A stretch of DNA of 64,000 nucleotides. Source: Aquirufa rosea (GTDB lineage: Bacteria; Bacteroidota; Bacteroidia; Cytophagales; Spirosomataceae). The position numbers were made by a program, and so were the translations under genes. Each line of letters opens with the position of its first letter. The stretch's first letter is position 1. Positions 50,874 to 58,623 of this stretch are shown here, piece by piece. The stretch is from contig NZ_SDHY01000001.1 in the NCBI RefSeq assembly GCF_004118285.1, positions 434,001 through 498,000 on the forward strand, in the 5' to 3' direction. The notes below the pieces were generated by a model. That model searched no databases, was not told the origin of the DNA, and was given only the letters and a program-made list of their open reading frames with translations.

Positions 50874-51805
50874 TTCGGAAGAATCATGGGCCCTTGTTGA
50901 TTGACAGAAGAAACAAAAATATCTGAATCGATACCCACCAAAGCAAACTGATTTTTCATAGCATTAGCTACTTTATTGGCTATTTCTTCTCCTTTGGACA
51001 ATGCAAATAATGAAGGTCCTGAACCAGAAATAGAGCAACCCAATGCCCCAGCTACTTTTGCCGCAGCTTTCACTTCGGCAAATTGAGGAATTAAGATGGC
51101 TCGAGATGGCTCAATGATTACATCCACCAAGGATCTGCCTATCAATTCATAATCTGGCAACAACAGTCCTGCGACCAATCCAGCCACATTTCCCATTTGG
51201 GTAATTGTCGTAGACAAGGAAATCTCCTTATCCAAAATCCCCCGAGCATCTTTCGTATTTACTTCAATATGAGGATGAACAATACTTGCATATAAATCCT
51301 TCGGGGTCGCAATTTGAATGATATCCAAAGGTTGGTAGCTTCGAATGATAATAAAACCACCTAATAAGCTAGGTCCTACATTGTCGGCATGCGCCGAACC
51401 GCAGGCTACCCGCTCTCCTTCCATCGCAAAAGGCAATAATTCCTGTTGCGTCAAGGGTTTACCCATCAACTCATTGGCGGCAAAAACCCCTGCCACAGCT
51501 GATGCAGCCGATGAACCTAAGCCGGAGCCTAGAGGCATGTCTTTGTGCAAGGACAAATTAAATCCTTGATCTTCCTGACCAATATGAGCTAGGTATTTTT
51601 GAATGGCTATTCCTGCTGTATTTTTGGCAACATCCAAAGGCAAGCGCCCATCATCCCCTGTAATTTCTATGATACGAATACCAGCTTCTTCCTTTTTCTC
51701 TAAGACAATTTCATCTCCTGGTCGATTGACCGCAAAGCCAAAAATATCAAATCCACAGGCGACATTCGCTACAGTTGCGGGTGCATATACACGAATTCTT
51801 TCCAT
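50870..51805 (-). CDS. thrB: Homoserine kinase
   Basis: ThrB phosphorylates homoserine for threonine synthesis. This GHMP-family kinase has the ATP-binding motif PLGSGLGSSAASAVAG (about residues 91-106), the N-terminal VYAPATVANVACGFDIFGFA and the C-terminal GCSISGSGPSLFAL, all typical. The length is 311 residues. It starts one base after the thrA stop codon (51807) and is the last gene of this run. thrC, which often follows in Bacteroidota, is not present; the convergent xerD-like gene lies here instead, with a four-base stop overlap. Confidence 0.95.
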   Translation of the reverse strand: MERIRVYAPATVANVACGFDIFGFAVNRPGDEIVLEKKEEAGIRIIEITGDDGRLPLDVAKNTAGIAIQKYLAHIGQEDQGFNLSLHKDMPLGSGLGSSAASAVAGVFAANELMGKPLTQQELLPFAMEGERVACGSAHADNVGPSLLGGFIIIRSYQPLDIIQIATPKDLYASIVHPHIEVNTKDARGILDKEISLSTTITQMGNVAGLVAGLLLPDYELIGRSLVDVIIEPSRAILIPQFAEVKAAAKVAGALGCSISGSGPSLFALSKGEEIANKVANAMKNQFALVGIDSDIFVSSVNQQGPMILPN

Positions 51806-51806
51806 A

Positions 51807-54269
51807 TTATGCTAAATGACTACCCAATGAAACAATATCAGCAAATACACCTGAAGCGGTTACCTCTGCTCCTGCGCCAGGCCCTTTAATAACCAAGGGA
51901 CGGTCATGGTAGCGCTTAGTGGTAAAGGCTATCACATTATCAGCCCCATCCATTTGATAAAAAGGATGGAAAGCATCTATTTCTCGCAAACCTATGGTTA
52001 TTTTTTGATTTTCCAGGACCGCGATATAGCGTAAAACATGTCCTTTTTCAGCGGCAGATGCTACCATTTTTTCAAAATAGTCATTGGCCTTTTCCAATTC
52101 TTTAAAGAAATCTTCTACCGTGGCAGCCTCTTCGCATGCTGGAGGAATAATTTTTTCAATGGTGATATCTGAAAATTCAAGCTTCAAGCCTATTTCCCGA
52201 CTTAAAATCAAAATCTTCCTAGCCACATCCATCCCGCTCAAATCTTCACGCGGATCTGGTTCCGTGTAACCTTTGGCTTTGGCCTCGCGCAACACATCGG
52301 CAAAGGAACGACCCGGTTTAAATTGATTGAAAATGTAAGATAAGGTTCCGGATAAAATCCCCTCAATTTTCTCAAATCGATCTCCCGAGGCAATGAGACC
52401 TTGTAAAGTATTAATAACAGGCAAACCAGCCCCTACATTAGTTTCATACAAGAATTTAACCCCCTTTTCTAAAGCCGTCTGATGCAATTCCGCATACAAA
52501 GGATATGGCCCCGAATTGGCTACTTTGTTAGGAGTCACCACGGAAATATTCGACTTGAATAAGCCTAAATAATGAGTATAAATTTGCTTATCAGCTGTAC
52601 AATCTGCAAATATTGAGTTAGGCAAATTAAGTGCTTTAATCTGTTTTGTAAAACCCGATAAGTCTTGCGCTTTGCCGTGTTGCGATAAAAGGTCCAAGGC
52701 AGATTTCATATCAATACCTCTTTCACGTATCAATTGCTGCCTAGAATTGGCAATACCCACCAGCTTCACCTTTAATCCACGGTATTTAGCTAAAAATCGC
52801 TCCTGACCGGCTAATTGATCCAATAATGTTTTTCCGATTAATCCTGTACCTACTAAAAACAAATGCAAGGTTTTCAGCTTGGAGAAAAAGAATGTCTCAT
52901 GTATAACATTCAGTGCCTTAGATAAATCTTTTTGTTCGATTACTACCGAAATATTAAGCTCAGAGGAGCCTTGAGCCGTAGCCACAATATTGATACCGTT
53001 TTTACCTAAAACAGAAAATAACTTACCACTAACACCCGTGTGCTTACGCATACCCTCTCCCACGATGGCGATGACCGATAAATTTGACTGTATATCAATA
53101 CCTTCAATATCTCCCATAGCGATTTCAGGAGCAAATTCTGCCTCCAGAATTTCTTTTACGCGAATAGCATTGTGAGGCTCAATGGCAAAACAAATGGAAT
53201 GCTCAGAAGAAGCTTGAGAAATTAGAATAACCGATATTTTCTCTCTAGCCAAAACGGTAAATAGCTTGGCAGAAACACCAGCTACCCCAATCATTCCTGA
53301 GCCTTGTAAATTAACTAATGCCAAGGAATCAATGGAACTGATTCCCGTAATAATATATGGATTAGGCTTTTGTTCTTTACTAACTACTGTACCCTTAAAT
53401 GCCAGATTAAAAGTATTTAGTACCCTGATGGGTATATTTTTGGCAAAAGCAGGTTGCAAGGAGGGTGGGTAAATTACTTTGGCTCCAAAATGCGTTAATT
53501 CCATAGCTTCTGCATAGCTGATGGAAGGTATGGTAAAGGCATTGCTCACTTTCCTTGGGTCAGCTGTCATCATGCCATCCACATCTGTCCAAATCTCGAT
53601 TTCCCTCACAGCTAAAGCCGCGCCTAAAATAGATGCGGTATAATCAGAACCTCCCCGACCCAAAGTAGTGGTTTCTCCCTGATTATTAGAGCCAATAAAC
53701 CCAGTAATTAAACAGATTTCCTGCGTATGTTGATTAAAAAAAGTTTGTATGAGAGTATTCGTTTGAACGAAATCAACCTCTGATTTACCAAAAGCATCAT
53801 CTGTTTTAATAAACTGACGTGCATCCACGTAAAGAACAGGTAATCCCTTTTCTTTTAAAATGGCGGTAATCAAGGAGGTGGACAGTCTTTCACCGAAACT
53901 GACTAATAAATCAGAGGTTTTTGGCGAGATCTCTTTAATCAAAGCAATACCCTTCAATACATCCCTGAGCTCGTTAACTAAGGTTCTGATTTGCGCGATT
54001 ACTTGAGATTGGCCCTTGAGCGGAATAAAATGCTTAAGGACCTCAAAATGCCTATTTTCGATGGTTTCAATCAAAGAAGAATAAGGCACTTCTCCCTTAG
54101 AAGCCAATTTGCCTGCCTCCAACAACGAGTTAGTAACCCCGCTCATGGCGGAAAATACTACGGCAAATGGTTTAGTTGATTTCCAATTTGATTCAATGAC
54201 AGATAAGACGGACTGGATACTATCTACGCTACCGCAACTAGTCCCTCCGAATTTTAAAATTTTTTCCAT
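51807..54269 (-). CDS. thrA: Bifunctional aspartokinase / homoserine dehydrogenase
   Basis: This fused enzyme catalyses the first and third steps from aspartate to homoserine. The N-terminal aspartokinase begins KFGGTSCGS at residue 5 and contains GRGGSDYTASILGAAL and WTDVDGMMTADPRKV. Two ACT domains in the middle (about 320-460; LVNLQGSGMIGVAGVSAKLF, NLSVIAIVGEGMRKHTGVSG) are the allosteric sites. The C-terminal homoserine dehydrogenase has LFLVGTGLIGKTLLDQL, NVGAGLPVINTLQGLIASGD and the catalytic region GYTEPDPREDLSG. I use the ATG at 54269 (820 residues); the frame to 54323 would begin inside the -7 element. thrB follows after one base. Confidence 0.95.
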   Translation of the reverse strand: MEKILKFGGTSCGSVDSIQSVLSVIESNWKSTKPFAVVFSAMSGVTNSLLEAGKLASKGEVPYSSLIETIENRHFEVLKHFIPLKGQSQVIAQIRTLVNELRDVLKGIALIKEISPKTSDLLVSFGERLSTSLITAILKEKGLPVLYVDARQFIKTDDAFGKSEVDFVQTNTLIQTFFNQHTQEICLITGFIGSNNQGETTTLGRGGSDYTASILGAALAVREIEIWTDVDGMMTADPRKVSNAFTIPSISYAEAMELTHFGAKVIYPPSLQPAFAKNIPIRVLNTFNLAFKGTVVSKEQKPNPYIITGISSIDSLALVNLQGSGMIGVAGVSAKLFTVLAREKISVILISQASSEHSICFAIEPHNAIRVKEILEAEFAPEIAMGDIEGIDIQSNLSVIAIVGEGMRKHTGVSGKLFSVLGKNGINIVATAQGSSELNISVVIEQKDLSKALNVIHETFFFSKLKTLHLFLVGTGLIGKTLLDQLAGQERFLAKYRGLKVKLVGIANSRQQLIRERGIDMKSALDLLSQHGKAQDLSGFTKQIKALNLPNSIFADCTADKQIYTHYLGLFKSNISVVTPNKVANSGPYPLYAELHQTALEKGVKFLYETNVGAGLPVINTLQGLIASGDRFEKIEGILSGTLSYIFNQFKPGRSFADVLREAKAKGYTEPDPREDLSGMDVARKILILSREIGLKLEFSDITIEKIIPPACEEAATVEDFFKELEKANDYFEKMVASAAEKGHVLRYIAVLENQKITIGLREIDAFHPFYQMDGADNVIAFTTKRYHDRPLVIKGPGAGAEVTASGVFADIVSLGSHLA

Positions 54270-54320
54270 TAATAAAGAAGAGAAAATGATTCCTACCTCT
54301 ACAAACAGGCAAGGATTCGA

Positions 54321-54328
54321 CAAATATA
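54321..54328 (-). promoter_or_regulatory. -7 promoter element of thrA-thrB
   Basis: TATATTTG on the minus strand matches TAnnTTTG and lies directly after the stop codon of the yetF-like gene, 51 bases before the thrA ATG. It gives thrA its own promoter. Confidence 0.55.
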
Positions 54329-54333
54329 CGAGT

Positions 54334-54846
54334 TTAAGCGGTATTATTCCCTATGATTCGATGACCACCTCGTCTCCTTTTAGATATTTTTCGATAGTTT
54401 TCTGAAAGTACGGAGATATTCCCATCCACTTCAAAAACGGCTAAATTCACCTCCTCTATTTTTTCGACCCCATGTTCGCGGATGGCCGTTTCTAATTCCT
54501 CCAAGGTCAAACTGGCTTCTTTCAAACCCTGAGGTTTTAATTTACCTTGATAAACCAATAAAATGGATTCTCCATCAATGGCCTTAGACCATTTTTTATT
54601 GGAAGTAATGACTTTTTTAAACAGAAAATTCATCATAAATAGTGCGAGAGCCGCGACCAATCCACCGATCAAGCTGCTATCCTCTCCCACCATGGCCGTT
54701 TGAACTGAATTGGAAATCAATAAAATGAATACTACATCCACCACGGATAATTGAGCAAACTCGCGCTTTCCAAAAAGACGAATAGCCGCCACGATGAACA
54801 CGTAGACGGCTATAGATTTAAGGGCGATTAGTACATAGCCCTCCAT
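54334..54846 (-). CDS. YetF/DUF421-family membrane protein
   Basis: The 170-residue protein has three N-terminal membrane helices (about residues 5-80; YVLIALKSIAVYVFIVAAIRLFG starts the first) and the DUF421 signature LFGKREFAQLSVVDVVFILL, ISNSVQTAMVG. A cytoplasmic domain follows with ILVYQGKLKPQGLKEASLTL. DUF421 proteins of the YetF/YdfS type have a role in spore germination in Bacillus but are widespread elsewhere without known function. It follows exbD after a single base, so it is part of the exbB-exbD transcript. Confidence 0.85.
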   Translation of the reverse strand: MEGYVLIALKSIAVYVFIVAAIRLFGKREFAQLSVVDVVFILLISNSVQTAMVGEDSSLIGGLVAALALFMMNFLFKKVITSNKKWSKAIDGESILLVYQGKLKPQGLKEASLTLEELETAIREHGVEKIEEVNLAVFEVDGNISVLSENYRKISKRRRGGHRIIGNNTA

Positions 54847-54847
54847 A

Positions 54848-55249
54848 TTATTTTTTCTTTTCTGCGGCCATCACCATGGAAAGGTTCAATTTGGCAGCTA
54901 AGTCATACACATTAGTTAATTCTTGAACAGTTTGATTGCGATCCATGCGCACAATCAAAGTCGCCGCTTTTTTGGCAGATACTGCTTGCGTAAGGGCTGT
55001 CTCAAGATTAGTAAAATCGACCGGATTATCATCGATAAAATAATTACGATTCTCATCAACCGTCAATCGAACCACCTCATTGGCTGGAGTTGGTGCCGGC
55101 TTAGCGGTTTCTGGAAGCAATAACTTAATAGCATCCGGGGAAGCTAAAGTAGATATCATCAGGAAGAACATGAGCAAAAAGAATAAAATATCCGCTAATG
55201 CACCTGTTTCAACCTCTGAGGCTTCTCTATTTCTTTTTCTAAAATTCAT
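54848..55249 (-). CDS. ExbD/TolR-family biopolymer transport protein
   Basis: The 133-residue protein has a short cytoplasmic N-terminus, one membrane helix with the essential protonatable Asp (ETGALADILFFLLMFFLM, Asp19), and a periplasmic domain with the TolR/ExbD fold. With ExbB it forms a proton-driven motor that energises TonB- or Tol-type envelope processes. No tonB or tolA gene adjoins it. It lies four bases after exbB and one base before the yetF-like gene. Confidence 0.9.
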   Translation of the reverse strand: MNFRKRNREASEVETGALADILFFLLMFFLMISTLASPDAIKLLLPETAKPAPTPANEVVRLTVDENRNYFIDDNPVDFTNLETALTQAVSAKKAATLIVRMDRNQTVQELTNVYDLAAKLNLSMVMAAEKKK

Positions 55250-55253
55250 ACTC

Positions 55254-55997
55254 TTAGGCTTTGTTAGCTGGTTTATGAAGGATATCTAAGAAATCAATAG
55301 CCGTAATTTCCATTTTATTGATGGTACGATCAATCATGGTCATCAATAAAGTGTACAATACATAAGCGATAATACCTACGATCAAACCAGAAGCCGAGGT
55401 TACCATTTTCTCGTAAATACCACCTGCAATGGTCGAAATATCAATTTTATTGGAAATCGAAATATTATGAAAAGTACGAATCATACCCGTTACCGTTCCT
55501 AAGAATCCAAACATTGGAGCAATTCGGGCGATGGCACTCAAAATACCCAAATTCTTTTCCATATTATAAATCTCCACCTTCGCCTTGTTCTCAATGGCTG
55601 TTTCAATGTCCCGAATGGGAGATCCTAAACGACTTAGCCCCTTTTCCAATAATTTGGCAATCGGATACTGAGAGGTTTTACAATAGGTAATTGCTCCTTG
55701 CACATTGCCATTCACCAACATATCGTTGATGGTATGCAAAAAATTCTCATCCAATTTGGCTGTTTTGCGGATATATAGATATCGTTCAATGAACAAAAAG
55801 ACTGCGCCAGCAAATAAAATACCGATGGGATACATGACATAACCACCTTTTCCTAACAAGTCAAGTACAGAAAACTCTTCCACTACTTTAGTGGCTTGTT
55901 GAACAGAGGGGGTGACAAGGGAATCGGAAACTACAGCAGAGACTGAATCAAGGGAAGAACCTGCTTGAAGTAAAATGGAAGCTAGCGATAAAGCCAT
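55254..55997 (-). CDS. MotA/TolQ/ExbB proton channel family protein
   Basis: The 247-residue protein has an N-terminal helix region, a first membrane helix at about 56-74 (VMYPIGILFAGAVFLFIERY), a cytoplasmic loop with the typical TAIENKAKVEIYNMEKNLGI, and two further helices (IARIAPMFGFLGTVTGMIRTF and SGLIVGIIAYVLYTLLMTMI). It is the stator-like partner of the ExbD encoded four bases downstream. On the minus strand it is the first gene of exbB-exbD-yetF. Three TTTAC direct repeats lie in its upstream region (56020-56042). Confidence 0.92.
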   Translation of the reverse strand: MALSLASILLQAGSSLDSVSAVVSDSLVTPSVQQATKVVEEFSVLDLLGKGGYVMYPIGILFAGAVFLFIERYLYIRKTAKLDENFLHTINDMLVNGNVQGAITYCKTSQYPIAKLLEKGLSRLGSPIRDIETAIENKAKVEIYNMEKNLGILSAIARIAPMFGFLGTVTGMIRTFHNISISNKIDISTIAGGIYEKMVTSASGLIVGIIAYVLYTLLMTMIDRTINKMEITAIDFLDILHKPANKA

Positions 55998-56061
55998 AAA
56001 AGATAAGTCTTAAATAAGGTTTACAATTGTTTACAAGTTTACGATTTTTTTTTAAAAATCT

Positions 56062-57015
56062 CTAATCTGATTTATGGGCCTGAGATTGCTTTAAAAACCA
56101 ATAACCTTCTTTGAGACTAAACGAAGAAACCCACATCTCAGGTATATCATATCTTCTCAATACTTGAAAAATTAATGCGCTGGCATAAGGCAAAATGCTC
56201 GCACGGAACATTTTCATACCTGGAAGATTGACTCTTTCTGCGTAAGGCAGTTGATCTACCAGAACTTTATGCTTTAAAAAATATTCCATCGATAAAGGAT
56301 AAGCACTTTTAATAACTCGCTCTTCCAATGGAATACTGGCGTTTTCTAGGTCCCACAATGTCTCAAAGGCTCCCGCCGCCCCCACCAATACTTGAGGTTT
56401 GTATTTTTGACATAATTGGTCCAAAGGTTTTAAGGCATCTTGAATGTAAGTGGTTAGTTCCTGATCAATTTGGGGATCATATTCCGAATTGACATGAAAC
56501 AAAGATTGCAATTGTAATCCACCAATTTCTAAACTCATTTTCCCTAAAACCTGATTGGATTTGAATAGAATGAATTCCACACTTCCGCCTCCTATATCCA
56601 TCACCAAACTAGTATGCTCCCAGAACTTTGGCAACGAATTCTTAATACCATTATATATTAATTCTGCTTCCTGAATTCCTGAAATAACCTCGACTTGAAT
56701 CTGTAAATCATATTCTACTTTATCTAAAAAATCGATAGCATTTTTAGCTCTTCTTAGTATACTTGTGCCAATTGCAAATATTTGATTTTCAGCACATTGA
56801 AAAGACATTGCTATTTGTTTAAAATCGCTCAAAGCAACTAAAGCTCTTTCTAAAGCATCGTCTTGAAGAACATTGGACTTCATAGCCCCTTTTCCCAATT
56901 GCACTGCTCTTTGTTCATGAGCTAAAACCTGCATTTCACCACTTTGTGAGTGCCATTGTGCAACCAAAAGTTGGAAGGTATTGGTACCTAGATCAATAAC
57001 GGCTATGGGCTTCAT
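56062..57015 (-). CDS. ppx: Ppx/GppA-family exopolyphosphatase
   Basis: This member of the actin-like ATPase fold is predicted to release phosphate from the ends of polyphosphate, or from pppGpp. The N-terminal phosphate-1 motif AVIDLGTNTFQLLVAQ and the phosphate-2 motif MDIGGGSVEFILF are intact. At 317 residues it consists of domains I and II only and lacks the C-terminal HD-like domain of E. coli Ppx, as do many Bacteroidota homologues. It has a -7 element at 57035 and lies 64 bases upstream of exbB. Confidence 0.92.
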   Translation of the reverse strand: MKPIAVIDLGTNTFQLLVAQWHSQSGEMQVLAHEQRAVQLGKGAMKSNVLQDDALERALVALSDFKQIAMSFQCAENQIFAIGTSILRRAKNAIDFLDKVEYDLQIQVEVISGIQEAELIYNGIKNSLPKFWEHTSLVMDIGGGSVEFILFKSNQVLGKMSLEIGGLQLQSLFHVNSEYDPQIDQELTTYIQDALKPLDQLCQKYKPQVLVGAAGAFETLWDLENASIPLEERVIKSAYPLSMEYFLKHKVLVDQLPYAERVNLPGMKMFRASILPYASALIFQVLRRYDIPEMWVSSFSLKEGYWFLKQSQAHKSD

Positions 57016-57034
57016 TTTAATTTGGATATGGAAA

Positions 57035-57042
57035 CAAAATTA
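57035..57042 (-). promoter_or_regulatory. -7 promoter element of ppx
   Basis: TAATTTTG on the minus strand matches TAnnTTTG and lies 19 bases before the ATG at 57015. No -33 element at the usual distance is visible. Confidence 0.5.
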
Positions 57043-57122
57043 ATCCCAAAAGAGGTTAAAGTCCTGAATTATTTTCTTTATTTTAGAGGAAACGTTCGCT
57101 TATTCCATCTCAATTAACTTCT

Positions 57123-58526
57123 ATGCTGGATTCCAACTTTGATGATCATAAAGAAGATTTGCAATCTTCCGTTCAGCGTTTCGAAAAAATGATATATCAG
57201 CATGAAAATTCATTTTTCGATGTGGAGACTTTGGAACAAATTGCCGAGCACTATTTTCTTCATGCCAAATTTGAAGAAGCTTTGAAAGCCTGTGACATTG
57301 GATTAACCCATTTCCCCTACACACTCGAATTAATTTCCCTAAAAGCCCAAATTTTAGGTGACATGCAGAAGCCTGAGGAAGGAATGGAATTAATCGAAAA
57401 TGCCATTTTATTATTTCCAACCGACATAGAAATTATGTTGGTCAAAGGCTCTCTTTTAAGTCAGATGCAACAGCATGAGGCTGCCGTGGAGGTATTCTTA
57501 AATGCTTTGGAAATGGCAGAGGAAAAAGATGAGATCTATTTTAGATTAGGCCTTACCTACCACGCATGGTCCAAACCTAGAGAGGCTGTAGATATGTTTA
57601 AAAAAGCCTTGGAAATTAATCCTCAGAATGAAAATGCCTTAATTGAATTAGCCAATTCATTGGATGATATTGGCAAAATCGAAGAGAGTATTCCTTATTA
57701 TAAGCAGTTTATTGACGAGGATCCTTTTTCTTACACGGCTTGGTATAATTTAGGAATAGCCTATTCAAAATTAAAGCAATACGAGAAAGCCATTGATTCT
57801 TATGAGTATTCTTTAGCCATAGAACCCACCTTTGGTTCATCCCTATTTAATTTAGGGAATACACACATGAATTTGCAAAGTTATGTACTGGCTGAGGAGA
57901 ATTATAGACAATGTCTAAAATATGAAGAGCCCAACCCTGAATTATATTGTTGTTTGGGAGCTAGCCTAGAACGCCAAAAAAAGTTCAATGAGGCTATAGA
58001 ATATTATAAAGAAGCCGTTAAAATAGACCCATTATGGGACGAGGGATATTATGGGCTAGCGGTTTGCTTAACGGAGTTAGACAAATGGTTTGAAGCCTTA
58101 CACTTCCTGAAAAAATCGCTCAAACTCAACGAGAACAATCCTTTGTATTGGACAGGCTTAGCGGATGTAGAAGCTTATTTGGGCAATACTCTTTCTGCCG
58201 ATGAGGCCTATCAAAAATCCATAGAGTTAGATTCGTTTTTCGCACCTACTTGGATCAAATGGGCACAATTGCATTTTGAATTGGAAGACTACGAAAAATC
58301 TGCTGACATCATGTTGTCAGCTATCGATGAACTTCCCGAAGAGGCAGAATTATATTATAGGTCTGCCATCTACCTTATTAAGGCTGGGCAATTTAAAGAT
58401 GCTTTTCACTTTTTGGAATCGGGTTTATTACTGGATTACGACAAGCATGAAATTATCTTTGATTTCTTTCCCAACTTAGAAACCCAAAAGGCTATTTTCA
58501 AACTCATTCAACAGTACAAGAAATAA
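57123..58526 (+). CDS. Tetratricopeptide-repeat protein
   Basis: The 467-residue soluble protein consists almost wholly of TPR units, about eleven to twelve. Clear ones are EIYFRLGLTYHAWSKPREAV, TAWYNLGIAYSKLKQYEKAI, GSSLFNLGNTHMNLQSYVLA, ELYCCLGASLERQKKFNEAI and GYYGLAVCLTELDKWFEAL. There is no signal peptide or membrane segment. Such proteins act as scaffolds; its partner is unknown. It is divergent from ppx. The downstream M16 peptidase starts 97 bases later, so they may be co-transcribed. Confidence 0.88.
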   Translation: MLDSNFDDHKEDLQSSVQRFEKMIYQHENSFFDVETLEQIAEHYFLHAKFEEALKACDIGLTHFPYTLELISLKAQILGDMQKPEEGMELIENAILLFPTDIEIMLVKGSLLSQMQQHEAAVEVFLNALEMAEEKDEIYFRLGLTYHAWSKPREAVDMFKKALEINPQNENALIELANSLDDIGKIEESIPYYKQFIDEDPFSYTAWYNLGIAYSKLKQYEKAIDSYEYSLAIEPTFGSSLFNLGNTHMNLQSYVLAEENYRQCLKYEEPNPELYCCLGASLERQKKFNEAIEYYKEAVKIDPLWDEGYYGLAVCLTELDKWFEALHFLKKSLKLNENNPLYWTGLADVEAYLGNTLSADEAYQKSIELDSFFAPTWIKWAQLHFELEDYEKSADIMLSAIDELPEEAELYYRSAIYLIKAGQFKDAFHFLESGLLLDYDKHEIIFDFFPNLETQKAIFKLIQQYKK

Positions 58527-58623
58527 CCTTACATATAGTTTTCGAACCACCTATACTTAATTCTAAGAAATGTCTCAGAAATTTGGCATTTTCAAGTCTA
58601 TTATCCCAACCCTAATTCATTTT

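Noticed and set aside
56020-56042. Three TTTAC direct repeats upstream of exbB as an operator or DnaA-box cluster
   Set aside because: The spacing is irregular (10 and 8 bases), the motif is short and AT-rich, and it does not match the DnaA box consensus. Chance is likely.
57121-57420. 99-codon frame antisense to the TPR gene
   Set aside because: It is a shadow of the TPR reading frame, with no start signal or conserved motif.
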